Numbered from the stretch's first letter, positions 37,032 through 45,862 are shown. The stretch: DNA of 64,000 nt from JBBSAT01 sp046351235 (GCA_046351235.1 JAXLYV010000005.1:424904-488903), one strand, 5' to 3'. Notes: a model not told the origin generated them from the letters alone. Made by a program: numbers and translations.

Positions 37032-39593
37032 ATGAAGCTCAAGGTCGCGCTCCCCATCTTGCTCACGTCCGCGTCGGTGATGATCTCCGGCTTGGCTTCG
37101 TACGCGCTCTCCACGGCGTCCGCGCAGCCTCCGATCGTCTTGCCGCAGCCTCCGACGCCGCCCGCCACGGGCACCGGCGGCGGCGACTCGACGAAGGTCA
37201 CGCCCTTCCGCACGGGCCTCGAGGACACCGACACCACCACCACGCCGCCCGGCGCGCGCGTCTCGTTCAACCTCGAGGACGCCGACCTGCCGGACCTCGT
37301 GCGCATCGTCGCGCGCATCACCGGCAAGCGCTTCATCCTCCCGAGCAAGGCGCGCTCGATCAAGGCGACCGTCTACTCGCCGACCGACGTCACGGCGGCC
37401 GAGGCCTACCAGGCGTTCCTCTCCATCCTCGATCTGAACGGCCTCACGCTCGAGCCGAGCGGCCGCTACTACAAGATCGTCGAGACGGCGGGCTCCGAGG
37501 CGCGCGTGCTGCCCTTCTACGGCGACGGGCAGGCGATGCCGGCCGACGATCGCTTCGTCACGCGCATGCACCGGCTCGAGCACGTCTCGGCCGAGGACGT
37601 CGCGACGCTGCTCGGTCACTTCAAGAGCGCCGAGGGCGCCGTCACCGCGTACGCGCCGACCAACACGCTCATCATCACCGACACCGCCGCGAACGTGCGG
37701 CGGATGCTCTCCATCATCGCCGAGGTCGACATCGCGCGGACGGGCGAGCAGATCTGGATCGAGCCGATCCACTACGCCGTCGCGAGTGATCTCGTCGAGA
37801 CGCTCACCGAGATGTTCCCACCCGAAGAGGGCGAGGGCGGCGGCGGCGCGACCAAGAGCGGTGGCGGCGCACGACCTCCACGGCCCGGCAAAGCTCCCGT
37901 CACGCGCGAGCCGGAGGCGAGCGCCGATGGCGCGCAGAGCGGCACCGTCGGATCGTCCGGCGGCGGCGAGGCGCGCGTCGGCAACATCCTCGCCGACGAG
38001 CGCACCAACTCGGTGATCATCATCGCCACCGAGCGCGCGTACCTGCAGATCCTCGAGGCGATCCGCATCCTCGACGTGCCGGTCGACGACGAAGGCTCCG
38101 TGCACGTCTACGAGCTGCAGTACGCCGACGCCGAGAACATGGCCGACGTGCTGAGCTCGCTCGTGGGCGGTGGCGGAGGCAGCGGCGGATCGAGCGCGAC
38201 GAAGTCGGCCGACGGCGCGAGCAGCGGCTCGATCACCGGCGGCGACGTGGGCATCCAAGCCTACAAGGAGACGAACTCGCTGATCATCACGGCGTCGCAG
38301 AGCGACTACGCCGCGTTGAGACGCGTGCTCGAAGAGCTCGACATCCCCCCGAGACAGGTCTTCATCGAGGCCGTGATCATGGAGCTCCAGGTGCAACGCA
38401 CCGGGCGCCTCGGCCTCAACTTCCACGGCGGCTTGCAGGATCCGTCGTTCCCCGAGGGCCAGGGCTTCTCCGTCCTCGGCTTCGGCGCGAGCACCTCGCT
38501 CGGCATCGGCACGCCGGCGATGCTCGCCGGCGACACGCTCACCGGCCTCGCGCTCGGCGTGCGCGGCCCGACCGTGACGCCCGTGCCGGGCCTCTCGATC
38601 CCGAGCTTCGGCGCGATCCTCACCGCGATCGCCACGAGCTCCGACGTCGACGTGCTCGCGACGCCGCACCTGCTCGCGATGGACAACATCGAGGCCGAGA
38701 TCACGGTCGGCTCGAACATCCCGCTCCAACAGAACGGCATCGGTGGTCTCGGCGCGCTCGGCGGCCTCGGCGGCTTGGGCGCGCTCGGCGGCCTCACGGG
38801 CCAGACGGGCGCCACCGGTACCGGCGCGCTCGGCGCGCTCGGCGCGCTCGGTGGCCTCGCGGGCGGCCTCGGCGGCGCGGGCGCGCTCGGCGGCGGCCTC
38901 GGCGGCGCGGGCGGTCGTCAGAACGTCGGCACCACGATCCGCATCACGCCGCACATCAACGACGCTGGCGAGATCCGTCTCGAGATCGAGGAGGAGATCT
39001 CCGAGGCCGGCGCGCCGCAGGGCTCCCTCGGCGTCGTGCCCATCCAGCAGCGCGTCGCCAAGACGCAGGTGCTCGTGCGCGATCAGCAGACCGTCGTCAT
39101 CGGCGGCCTCATGCGCGACCGCGTGGCGACGACCGAGGACAAGATCCCGATCCTCGGCGACATCCCGATCCTCGGCGCGCTCTTCCGGCGCGAGTCGCGC
39201 ACCACCGAGAAGACGAACCTGCTGCTGTTCCTCACGCCCTACATCATCCGCAGCGCGGAGGACCTGCGCTCGATCTTCGAGCGGAAGATGCGCGAGCGAC
39301 AGGAGTTCCTCGACCGCTACTTCGTGTTCGGCGATCACGACTACGAGCCGGTGCTCGACTTCTCGAGAACGAGAGGTCTCGTGTTGGAGATCTTCAACGA
39401 GCTCGACGCGATCGACGAAGAGAGAGAGCTCGCGGAGGAGCTCGCTGCCGAGCCACCTCCCGATCACCGCTCGCGCGCTCCTCTCGGGGAGGCCGAGCCC
39501 TACGATCCAGCCGAAGGCGATCTCGTGATCTCGCCCGATGGCGAAGAGACGGTGCGCGGCACCGTGATCGAAGGCGACGCGCCTCAGCAGTGA
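37032..39593 (+). CDS. gspD: Type II secretion secretin GspD
   Basis: The 853-aa outer-membrane secretin. The signal (MKLKVALPILLTSASVMISGL) is followed by a Pro/Gly section. The N0 domain appears near residues 77-155 (FNLEDADLPDLVRIVARITG), then N1 (HVSAEDVATLLGHF), N2 and N3 domains (IWIEPIHYAVASDLVETL, VHVYELQYADAENMADVL). The secretin domain is marked by RQVFIEAVIMELQVQRTGRLG and RTTEKTNLLLFLTPYII. Within it, residues about 570-628 form a Gly/Leu/Ala insertion (GGLGALGGLG repeats, nt 38741-38916) that is longer than in usual GspD and probably lies in the loop of the gate region. A C-terminal acidic tail follows. RBS is weak. Confidence 0.93.
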   Translation: MKLKVALPILLTSASVMISGLASYALSTASAQPPIVLPQPPTPPATGTGGGDSTKVTPFRTGLEDTDTTTTPPGARVSFNLEDADLPDLVRIVARITGKRFILPSKARSIKATVYSPTDVTAAEAYQAFLSILDLNGLTLEPSGRYYKIVETAGSEARVLPFYGDGQAMPADDRFVTRMHRLEHVSAEDVATLLGHFKSAEGAVTAYAPTNTLIITDTAANVRRMLSIIAEVDIARTGEQIWIEPIHYAVASDLVETLTEMFPPEEGEGGGGATKSGGGARPPRPGKAPVTREPEASADGAQSGTVGSSGGGEARVGNILADERTNSVIIIATERAYLQILEAIRILDVPVDDEGSVHVYELQYADAENMADVLSSLVGGGGGSGGSSATKSADGASSGSITGGDVGIQAYKETNSLIITASQSDYAALRRVLEELDIPPRQVFIEAVIMELQVQRTGRLGLNFHGGLQDPSFPEGQGFSVLGFGASTSLGIGTPAMLAGDTLTGLALGVRGPTVTPVPGLSIPSFGAILTAIATSSDVDVLATPHLLAMDNIEAEITVGSNIPLQQNGIGGLGALGGLGGLGALGGLTGQTGATGTGALGALGALGGLAGGLGGAGALGGGLGGAGGRQNVGTTIRITPHINDAGEIRLEIEEEISEAGAPQGSLGVVPIQQRVAKTQVLVRDQQTVVIGGLMRDRVATTEDKIPILGDIPILGALFRRESRTTEKTNLLLFLTPYIIRSAEDLRSIFERKMRERQEFLDRYFVFGDHDYEPVLDFSRTRGLVLEIFNELDAIDEERELAEELAAEPPPDHRSRAPLGEAEPYDPAEGDLVISPDGEETVRGTVIEGDAPQQ
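38741..38916 (+). repeat. In-frame GGLGALGG repeat within gspD
   Basis: The stretch codes for alternating Gly, Leu, Ala blocks (GGLGALGGLG, GALGALGALGG, GGAGALGGG). At DNA level GGCGCGCTCGGCGGCCTC-like units recur, so slipped-strand length change is likely. It is a low-complexity insertion inside the secretin domain. Confidence 0.7.
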
Positions 39594-39631
39594 CGACGAG
39601 CGAGACGAGCACGAGGAAGTAGAGGAACGAC

Positions 39632-41488
39632 GTGGACGCGCAGCGGTACGTGGGAGAGATCTTGGTGAGGCGTGGCGCCATCCCGGCGGACCGCCTCGAG
39701 GATCTCTTGCGCACGGCCGGCGAGCGCGACGCGTCGATCCTCGACGTGCTCGCGGCCAACCGCGAGACCGATGGCGCCACGATCGTGCGCGCGCTCGCCG
39801 ACGAGGTGGGGATCCCCTTCGTCGACAAGATCAAGAACGACGAGGTCCCGGCGAACCTCGTCGAGCAGATTCCGATCAGCTTCGCGCGCCAGCACCGCCT
39901 GCTGGGCCTGGCCGAGGAGGGCGAGCGCGGGCCGATCCGCGTGGCGGTGTCGAACCCGCTCGATCCGGCGCCGCTCGACGATCTGCGCGCGCTGCTCGGG
40001 CGCGAGTGCATCCCGGTGGCGGCGGCCTCCGAGACGATCGAGGACGCGATCAACCGCGTCTACGAGCGCAAGGACGAGACGGCCCTCGCCGAGGCGAAGG
40101 AAGGCGAGGAGGTCGAGGAGCTCCAAGACCTGCTCGACATGACGGACGAAGCGCCCGTCATCCGCTGGGTCAACAACCTCTTCTACACGGCGTCGCAGCA
40201 GCGCGCGTCCGACATCCACATCGAGCCGAGCGAGAAGGAGGTCGTCGTCCGCTACCGGATCGACGGCAACCTCGTGCCCGTGAAGACCGCGCACCGCGGC
40301 TTCCTCAAGTCGATCGTCTCGCGCGTGAAGATCGAGGCGAACCTGAACATCGCCGAGACGCGCCTGCCGCAGGACGGCCGCATCACCAAGAAGATCCAGG
40401 GCCGCATGATCGACGTGCGTGTCTCGACGATCCCGCAGGTGAAGGGCGAGCGCATCGTCATGCGCTTGCTCGACAAGGAGAAGGTCCTCCTCGACCTCAC
40501 CGATCTCGGCTACGCGGGCGCCCAGCTCGACACGATCCAGCACCTCATCACGCGCCCGAACGGCATCCTCCTCGTCACGGGCCCCACCGGCAGTGGCAAG
40601 ACGACGACGCTCTACGCGGCGCTCTCGCGCATCAACACGCCGGACCTCAACATCCTCACCGCCGAGGATCCGGTCGAGTACGAGCTCAAGGGCATCGGCC
40701 AGATGCACGTGCAGCCGAAGATCGGCCTCACGTTCGCCGCCGCGCTGCGCGCCTTCCTCCGCCAGGATCCGGACGTGATCATGGTCGGCGAGATCCGCGA
40801 CCACGAGACGGCGGAGATCGCCATCCACGCCTCGCTCACCGGCCACCTCGTGCTCAGCACGATCCACACGAACGACGCGGCTGGCGCGATCACTCGCCTC
40901 GGCGAGATGGGCGTGGAGCACTACCTCATCACGAGCTCGCTGCTCGCGGTGATCGCACAGCGCCTCGTGCGGCGCCTCTGCCCCAAGTGCCGGCGGCCCT
41001 ACGAGCCGACCGACAACGACCTGCGCCAGCTCGGCGTCGAGCGCAGCAAGATCGGCGAGCTCCTGTCGAAGAGCGGCGTGCAGTCGTTCCGCGGCATGAA
41101 CGACCAGGACGACGTCGTGCCGGATCTCTCCGCCGAGCTCGAGGAGGCCGGGCAGGGCGAGTGGAGCCCCGAGCCCACCGTCGTGCGTGCGCCTCCGACC
41201 GCGCCCGGGAACAAGAGCGCCCTTCGTCCCGTCTTCTATCATCCGGTGGGCTGCGAGGACTGCAGCGGCACCGGCTACCGCGGCCGCGTCGCGATCGCGG
41301 AGATCCTCATCATCGACGACCCGGTCCGTCGCGAGATCCTCAACAAGAGCGACGCCGGGCAGGTGACGCGCGTCGCGCAGTCGCGCGGCATGCGCACGCT
41401 CCGCGAGGACGGCGCACGCATGGTGCTGAGCGGCGTCACGAGTCTCGAGGAAGTGCTCGCCGCGACGCAGGCCGGCGAGGTCGAGTAG
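39632..41488 (+). CDS. gspE: Type II secretion ATPase GspE
   Basis: The 618-aa cytoplasmic ATPase that powers pseudopilus assembly. N-terminal T2SSE_N-type domain (QRYVGEILVRRGAIPADRLEDLL). The ATPase core has Walker A GPTGSGKT at 317-324, the Asp box ILTAEDPVEYEL, Walker B VIMVGEIRD near 382-390 and the His box HLVLSTIHTNDA. The zinc motif is CPKC (450/453) and CEDC (541/544). The gap between the two pairs is 87 residues, against about 30 in Vibrio EpsE, so the zinc-finger subdomain carries a large acidic/Pro insertion. GTG 39632 has AGAGGAACGAC upstream. It lies 38 bp after gspD. Confidence 0.95.
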   Translation: MDAQRYVGEILVRRGAIPADRLEDLLRTAGERDASILDVLAANRETDGATIVRALADEVGIPFVDKIKNDEVPANLVEQIPISFARQHRLLGLAEEGERGPIRVAVSNPLDPAPLDDLRALLGRECIPVAAASETIEDAINRVYERKDETALAEAKEGEEVEELQDLLDMTDEAPVIRWVNNLFYTASQQRASDIHIEPSEKEVVVRYRIDGNLVPVKTAHRGFLKSIVSRVKIEANLNIAETRLPQDGRITKKIQGRMIDVRVSTIPQVKGERIVMRLLDKEKVLLDLTDLGYAGAQLDTIQHLITRPNGILLVTGPTGSGKTTTLYAALSRINTPDLNILTAEDPVEYELKGIGQMHVQPKIGLTFAAALRAFLRQDPDVIMVGEIRDHETAEIAIHASLTGHLVLSTIHTNDAAGAITRLGEMGVEHYLITSSLLAVIAQRLVRRLCPKCRRPYEPTDNDLRQLGVERSKIGELLSKSGVQSFRGMNDQDDVVPDLSAELEEAGQGEWSPEPTVVRAPPTAPGNKSALRPVFYHPVGCEDCSGTGYRGRVAIAEILIIDDPVRREILNKSDAGQVTRVAQSRGMRTLREDGARMVLSGVTSLEEVLAATQAGEVE

Positions 41489-41521
41489 CTCGGTCTCGAG
41501 CAGCGAGAAGGAAGCGCAGCC

Positions 41522-42745
41522 ATGGCCGTCTTCGAATGGCGCGGGCTCAATCCCGCGGGGCGTGAGGTGAAGGGGGTCCGCGACGCGGACAACCCGAAGG
41601 CGCTGCGCAACCTGCTCAAGCGCGACGGCATCTTGATGACGGCTGCGCTCGAGCAGTCGGTGGCCAAGAAGCAGAGCGCGCGCAACGTCGACTTCGGCCG
41701 CTACTTCCGGCGCGTGTCGGTGCTCGATCTGTCGATGATGACGCGGCAGTTCGCGACGCTGCTCAAGAGCGGCGTGCCGCTCGTCGAGTCGATGAGCGCG
41801 CTCATCGACCAGATGGAGAACGAGGAGCTCAAGAACGCGCTGACCGAGACGCGCGATCGCGTGAACGAAGGCAGCTCGCTCCACGACGCGCTGCGCAAGC
41901 ACGAGAAGATCTTCCCGGCCCTCTACGTGAACATGGTCGAGGCGGGCGAGGCGTCGGGCACCCTCGAGGTCGTCCTCGCGCGCCTCGCGGACTTCCTCGA
42001 AGCGCAGAGCAAGCTCAACAACAAGGTCGTCGCGGCGCTCGCCTATCCCGCGTTCATGGCGCTCATGGGCATGCTCACCGTCACCATCATGATGGTGATG
42101 GTCGTCCCGCGCGTGACGAGCATCTTCGAGGACTTCGCCCACGCGCTGCCCTGGTACACGCGGCTGCTCATCTTCATGAGCAACGTCTTCACGGGCTATT
42201 GGTACCTGCTCATCGGCGGCACGGCGCTGATCGTCTACTCGTTCCGGCGCTGGCGGGCGACGCCCGACGGTCGGGCGCGCTGGGATCGTTTCGTCCTCAC
42301 CGTGCCGGCCTTCGGCAAGCTCCTCATGATGGTCGCGGTCGCTCGCTTCGCCCGCACGCTCGCGACCCTGCTCAAGAGCGGCGTGCCGCTGCTCCGCGCG
42401 ATGGAGATCACGCGCAACGTGCTCGGCAACGTCGAGCTGATGCGCATCGTCGAGGAGGCCGGCCAGTCGATCCGCGAGGGCGAGAGCATCGCCGCGCCGC
42501 TCAAGCGGAGCGGCAAGTTCCCGCCGATCGTCACGCACATGATCGCGATCGGCGAGCGCTCGGGCCAGCTCGAGGAGATGCTCGAGAACGTCGCCATCGC
42601 CTACGACGCGCAGGTCGAGACGCGCGTGCAGACGCTGACCGCGCTGCTCGAGCCGATGATGATCGTGGTGATGGGCGGCATCTCCGGCTCGATCGCGTTC
42701 GCCATCCTCATGCCGCTGATGCAGATCAACGAGTTCGTCGAGTAG
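41522..42745 (+). CDS. gspF: Type II secretion inner-membrane platform protein GspF
   Basis: The 407-aa polytopic platform protein. Two T2SSF domains: the first with FATLLKSGVPLVESMSALI and ILPALYVNMVEAGEASGTL-type sequence, the second with RFARTLATLLKSGVPLLRAME and MIAIGERSGQLEEMLENVA. TM helices lie near 171-195 (MALMGMLTVTIMMVMVVP), 222-242 (YWYLLIGGTALIVYSF) and 378-398 (IVVMGGISGSIAFAILMPL). The duplicated motif is normal for the family. GCAGCC precedes ATG 41522; the start is 33 bp after gspE. It holds the cytoplasmic ATPase and the pseudopilins at the inner membrane. Confidence 0.94.
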   Translation: MAVFEWRGLNPAGREVKGVRDADNPKALRNLLKRDGILMTAALEQSVAKKQSARNVDFGRYFRRVSVLDLSMMTRQFATLLKSGVPLVESMSALIDQMENEELKNALTETRDRVNEGSSLHDALRKHEKIFPALYVNMVEAGEASGTLEVVLARLADFLEAQSKLNNKVVAALAYPAFMALMGMLTVTIMMVMVVPRVTSIFEDFAHALPWYTRLLIFMSNVFTGYWYLLIGGTALIVYSFRRWRATPDGRARWDRFVLTVPAFGKLLMMVAVARFARTLATLLKSGVPLLRAMEITRNVLGNVELMRIVEEAGQSIREGESIAAPLKRSGKFPPIVTHMIAIGERSGQLEEMLENVAIAYDAQVETRVQTLTALLEPMMIVVMGGISGSIAFAILMPLMQINEFVE

Positions 42746-42749
42746 GACG

Positions 42750-43178
42750 ATGGCGCGCACGAAGAGCAGGACGAGCCAGGTCACGCTTCCGTGGGAGTCA
42801 CGGGCGGGGCTCGTCCGCGACGTGCTCTCGGGGCGGCGCATCCGTCTCGTGCCCGCCGTGCTCGGTGTCGCCCTCGTCGTCGGGCTCGTGGTCGAGCACG
42901 CGGTCGAGCAGAACGACGTGCGGCAAACGCGCGACGTGATCGATCAGACCCACCGCGCGATCGCGCAGTTCCGCGCCGACATGGGCCGCTGCCCGAGCAC
43001 GATCCGCGAGCTCGTGCACCCGCCGCGCACGGGCGCGCACTACCTGGACGAGGAGCCCCTCGACGCGTGGGGGCAGCCGCTCTGGGTGCGCTGCCCCGGC
43101 CGATACGACCCCGACGGAGAGGACGTCGTCTCCGCGGGCCCGAGTGGAAGCTTCTTGAGCGACAGCACCGTTTGGTGA
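42750..43178 (+). CDS. GspG-like protein with non-prepilin N-terminus
   Basis: A 142-aa protein that looks like a GspG globular part on an unusual anchor. After MARTKSRTSQVTLPWESRAG comes a TM helix (RLVPAVLGVALVVGLVVEHA, residues about 33-52). It lacks the prepilin G-M/F-T-L-x-E cleavage context and Glu+5, so cleavage by prepilin peptidase is unlikely. Residues about 60 to the end carry the GspG signature: DVIDQTHRAIAQFRADMGRCP, then EEPLDAWGQPLWVRCPGRYD and DGEDVVSAGPSG, matching the DxWGxPxxxxxPG calcium-loop region. It begins 4 bp after gspF and ends 26 bp before the normal gspG. I would call it an inner-membrane-bound GspG paralogue. Confidence 0.75.
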   Translation: MARTKSRTSQVTLPWESRAGLVRDVLSGRRIRLVPAVLGVALVVGLVVEHAVEQNDVRQTRDVIDQTHRAIAQFRADMGRCPSTIRELVHPPRTGAHYLDEEPLDAWGQPLWVRCPGRYDPDGEDVVSAGPSGSFLSDSTVW

Positions 43179-43204
43179 ACGTGAAGAGAGAACGAGAGGT
43201 CGAG

Positions 43205-43618
43205 ATGAACGAGAACGAGAGCACGAACGAAATCCTGGTGACGCGCCGTGCGGCCCGTCGTCGTCGTGGCCGGAAGGGCATGACGCTCGTCGAGATCATG
43301 ATCGTCGTCATCATCATGGCGCTCATCGCGACCGCGGTCGGCGTGGCCGTGCTCCCGGCGCTGAGCCGCGCGCGCGTGAACCAGACGCGCTCCGACGCGC
43401 AGGCGGTGCGCTCGGCCGTGCTCCTCTATCTCGGCCAGGAGCCGGGCGCCGACTGCCCGACGATGGACGAGCTGCTCTCGGCCGGCACGATCGACCACGG
43501 CCGCCGCACGACCGACGCCTGGGACAACCCCTTCCTCATCGAGTGCGACGGCGACGACATCATCGTCCGCAGCAACGGCCCCGACGGCCAGCCGGGCACC
43601 GAAGACGACGTGGAGTGA
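43205..43618 (+). CDS. gspG: Major pseudopilin GspG
   Basis: The 137-aa major pseudopilin. A long Arg-rich leader (MNENESTNEILVTRRAARRRR) ends at RKG, then MTLVEIMIVVIIMALIATAVGV, the prepilin signal with Glu+5. The globular part has RSDAQAVRSAVLLYLGQEP and the calcium loop TTDAWDNPFLIECDGDDI, then SNGPDGQPGTEDD. The leader is longer than usual (about 25 residues), like those of some Myxococcota. ATG 43205 follows GAGAGGTCGAG; an in-frame GTG at 43181 exists. Its stop overlaps the gspH start by 1 nt (TGATG). The protein forms the pseudopilus that pushes cargo through GspD. Confidence 0.93.
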   Translation: MNENESTNEILVTRRAARRRRGRKGMTLVEIMIVVIIMALIATAVGVAVLPALSRARVNQTRSDAQAVRSAVLLYLGQEPGADCPTMDELLSAGTIDHGRRTTDAWDNPFLIECDGDDIIVRSNGPDGQPGTEDDVE

Positions 43619-44349
43619 TGCGCGGCAAGCGGCGGTCGAGGGCTCGGCGGGGCGGCATGACTCTCATCGAGATCATGATCGTCATCGTCTTGCTCGCGAT
43701 CGTCGCCAGCGGCGTCACGTACAGCTTCAATGCGCTGAACCGGACGTATCTGCGCTCGGCGTGCATGCGCATCACGGCGGCGGCGCGCTACGCGTACAAC
43801 CGGGCCGTGGCGCGCAACACGACGGTGCGCCTCGTGTTCGATCTCGACGCCGGCACGATGGGGTTCGAGGAGTCGGAGATCCCGGTGACGCTCGCGCGCC
43901 TCGGGGACGAGCGGCGCGAGTTCTCCCGCGACCAAGCGCACGAGGATGGCGAGGGAGACGGCCGCGACGTGGACTCGGCGGGCGTCGATCCCTGGGCCGC
44001 CGCGCGCGCGCGCCTCGCCGACACGATCCATCCGACCTTCGGCGCGTCGCCCTTCGAGACGCTCCAGGGAAGCCGCTACTCACCGCACGAGCTCGGCTCG
44101 GGCGTGTCGATCACGCGCCTCTACACGCCCCACGAGGACGAGTACCGCGACGAGGGCGTGGGCCACATCTACTTCTTCCCCCACGGGCAGACCGAGAACG
44201 CCGTCGTCTGGCTCGACGACGGGCACGACCACACCTACTCGGTCGAGCTGCACCCGCTCACCGGCCGCACCCGCATCCGCTCGTTCGCCTACGAGCCGGA
44301 AGAGCTGATCCTCGAAGGAGAAGAGGACAGCTCGGAGGTCGACGACTGA
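43618..44349 (+). CDS. gspH: Minor pseudopilin GspH
   Basis: The 243-aa minor pseudopilin with the leader MRGKRRSRARRGG, then MTLIEIMIVIVLLAIVASGV (Glu+5 present). The mature domain has a strand set typical of GspH (ARYAYNRAVARNTTVRLVF) and a long acidic loop (SRDQAHEDGEGDGRDVDSAG) absent from shorter GspH. It ends in a hydrophobic/acidic tail (EPEELILEGEEDSSEVDD). Start and stop overlap gspG and gspI by 1 nt each (TGATG), so the pseudopilins are made together. Part of the T2SS pseudopilus tip. Confidence 0.88.
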   Translation: MRGKRRSRARRGGMTLIEIMIVIVLLAIVASGVTYSFNALNRTYLRSACMRITAAARYAYNRAVARNTTVRLVFDLDAGTMGFEESEIPVTLARLGDERREFSRDQAHEDGEGDGRDVDSAGVDPWAAARARLADTIHPTFGASPFETLQGSRYSPHELGSGVSITRLYTPHEDEYRDEGVGHIYFFPHGQTENAVVWLDDGHDHTYSVELHPLTGRTRIRSFAYEPEELILEGEEDSSEVDD

Positions 44350-45149
44350 TGTCGACCGCGCTCCGGCGTCCGACGAAGCCCGCGCGCCACCGCCGCCCGC
44401 CCGCGCGGCGCGGCGCGAAGGTCGTGGGCGCCTTCACGCTCCTCGAGGTGATGGTCGCCGTCACGATCCTCGGCATCGCGCTCACGGCGATCTTCTCGAG
44501 CGAGGCGGCCGCGATACGCATCTCGGGGCGCGCGCGCTTCCTCACCACCGCGACGCTCCTCGCGCGCTGCAAGATGGGCGAGATCGAGGAGCAGGTGATG
44601 CGCGAGGGCCTCCCCGCCGTCTCCGCGAACGGCACCGACGAGTGCTGCGAGGACGGCGAGGTCGAGGGCTTCGAGTGCGAGTGGGAGATCATGCGCATCG
44701 TGCTTCCCGACGCGCCCGGCATGGGCGGCGACGGGAGCGGCGAAGACGACGAGGAGGGCGGCGGCGGTGCCGGCGCGCTCGGAGGTCTTCTCGGTGGCGG
44801 GACCACCGGGAGCAGCACGCCGAGCTCGCCGGGCGCGGCGCCCACGCCCGATCAGCTCATGAGCGGGGCGCTGATGTCGGGCGGTGGCGACGTGGTCGGC
44901 CAGGTCGCGCTGCAGTTCGTGTTCCCGATCCTCAAGCCGCAGCTCGAAGAGCAGGTGCGTCGCGCGCGCGTCACGGTGCGCTGGCACGAGGGCGAGCGCG
45001 AGCAGTCGTTCGACGTCTCGCAGTATCTCGTCGCCGAGCAGCCGCCCGCGCTGGCCACGCAGGCCGCGCTCCAGTCGCTCCAGGGCACGCCGACGCCCAC
45101 ACCGACGCCGACCCCCACGCCCACCCCGCCCCCCACACCCACCCGATGA
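44349..45149 (+). CDS. gspI: Minor pseudopilin GspI with Pro/Thr tail
   Basis: A 266-aa protein. Leader MSTALRRPTKPARHRRPPARR, then FTLLEVMVAVTILGIALTAIF with Glu+5, the GspI prepilin type. Residues about 90-125 contain a Cys cluster (DECCEDGEVEGFECEWE) and then a Gly/Ser/Asp-rich loop (GGDGSGEDDEEGGGG, GGLLGGGTTGSSTP). The last 20 residues are a PT repeat (TPTPTPTPTPTP), nt 45087-45144. Usual GspI is about 120-130 aa, so the loop and tail double its length. Stop and next start overlap (ATGA). It forms the tip complex with GspJ. Confidence 0.85.
   Translation: MSTALRRPTKPARHRRPPARRGAKVVGAFTLLEVMVAVTILGIALTAIFSSEAAAIRISGRARFLTTATLLARCKMGEIEEQVMREGLPAVSANGTDECCEDGEVEGFECEWEIMRIVLPDAPGMGGDGSGEDDEEGGGGAGALGGLLGGGTTGSSTPSSPGAAPTPDQLMSGALMSGGGDVVGQVALQFVFPILKPQLEEQVRRARVTVRWHEGEREQSFDVSQYLVAEQPPALATQAALQSLQGTPTPTPTPTPTPTPPPTPTR
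45087..45144 (+). repeat. Pro-Thr coding repeat at end of gspI
   Basis: Repeats of ACGCCGACGCCCACACC type code for alternating Thr and Pro. It runs up to the gspI stop and gspJ start, and the gspJ ribosome site must lie within it. Length change by slippage is possible. Confidence 0.7.
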
Positions 45150-45862
45150 CCGCCCGCCGCAGCACGAAGCGCTCCCCGCTCGCCGGCATGACGCTGGTCG
45201 AGGCGATGGTGTCCGTCGCGATCCTCTCGATCGTGAGCGTGCTCGTGTTCGGCGGCTTCTCGCAGACGATGCGCAACAAGGCGCGCGTGGAGGCGCAGGG
45301 CGATCGCGCGCACGTGATCCGCGTGGCGATGGAGCGCATGTGCCGCGAGATCCAGAGCGCGTTCGTGTCGCTGGACGTGAACGTGAGCCCGCAGCTCGCC
45401 TCGATGCGCACGGTCTTCCACGGCCGCCACGAAGGGCGCGGCAGCCGCCTCGACTTCACCTCGTTCTCGCACCGGCGCCTCTACCGCGACGCGCACGAGT
45501 CGGATCAGAACGAGCTCGGCTACTTCCTCGCCGAGCACCGCGACGACGAGACGCGCGAGACGCATCGCGTCCTCGTGCGCCGCGAGTCGCGCCGCATCGA
45601 CGACGACCCCGAGACGGGCGGCCAGCAGATGATCCTCGTCGACGACGTACGCGAGTTCGAGCTCGACTACTTCGACCCGGTCTCGCTGCAGTGGGTCGAC
45701 GGCTGGGACACGGCCGGCACCGAGATGAATCGCCTCCCGGCGCAGGTGCGCATCCACCTCGTCGTCCCCGCGCTCGGCAATCCGCGTCACGACGAGACCT
45801 ACGTCACGCGCGTCGCGGTCCCCATCACGTACGCGCTCAATCACGCGCTCTACAACCCGTAA
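45146..45862 (+). CDS. gspJ: Minor pseudopilin GspJ
   Basis: The 238-aa minor pseudopilin. A short leader (MTARRSTKRSPLAG), then MTLVEAMVSVAILSIVSVLVF with Glu+5. The mature domain has helix MRNKARVEAQGDRAHVIRVAM and the GspJ-type strand set (GSRLDFTSFSHRRLYRDAHE, QQMILVDDVREFELDYFD). It ends TYALNHALYNP. It overlaps gspI by 4 nt. The next gene is gspL after 36 bp; a gspK gene, usually placed here, is missing. Confidence 0.88.
   Translation: MTARRSTKRSPLAGMTLVEAMVSVAILSIVSVLVFGGFSQTMRNKARVEAQGDRAHVIRVAMERMCREIQSAFVSLDVNVSPQLASMRTVFHGRHEGRGSRLDFTSFSHRRLYRDAHESDQNELGYFLAEHRDDETRETHRVLVRRESRRIDDDPETGGQQMILVDDVREFELDYFDPVSLQWVDGWDTAGTEMNRLPAQVRIHLVVPALGNPRHDETYVTRVAVPITYALNHALYNP

Noticed and set aside
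36927..39467. Minus-strand 846-codon frame opposite gspD
   Set aside because: The gspD frame has all secretin motifs; the antisense frame is His/Arg-rich and has no recognisable domain.
39584..42841. Minus-strand 1085-codon frame opposite gspE and gspF
   Set aside because: It is antisense to clear Walker and T2SSF motifs, with biased Asp/Arg/His/Val content.
45087..45144. Short repeats considered as a possible CRISPR-like array
   Set aside because: They are coding Pro-Thr repeats without spacers.
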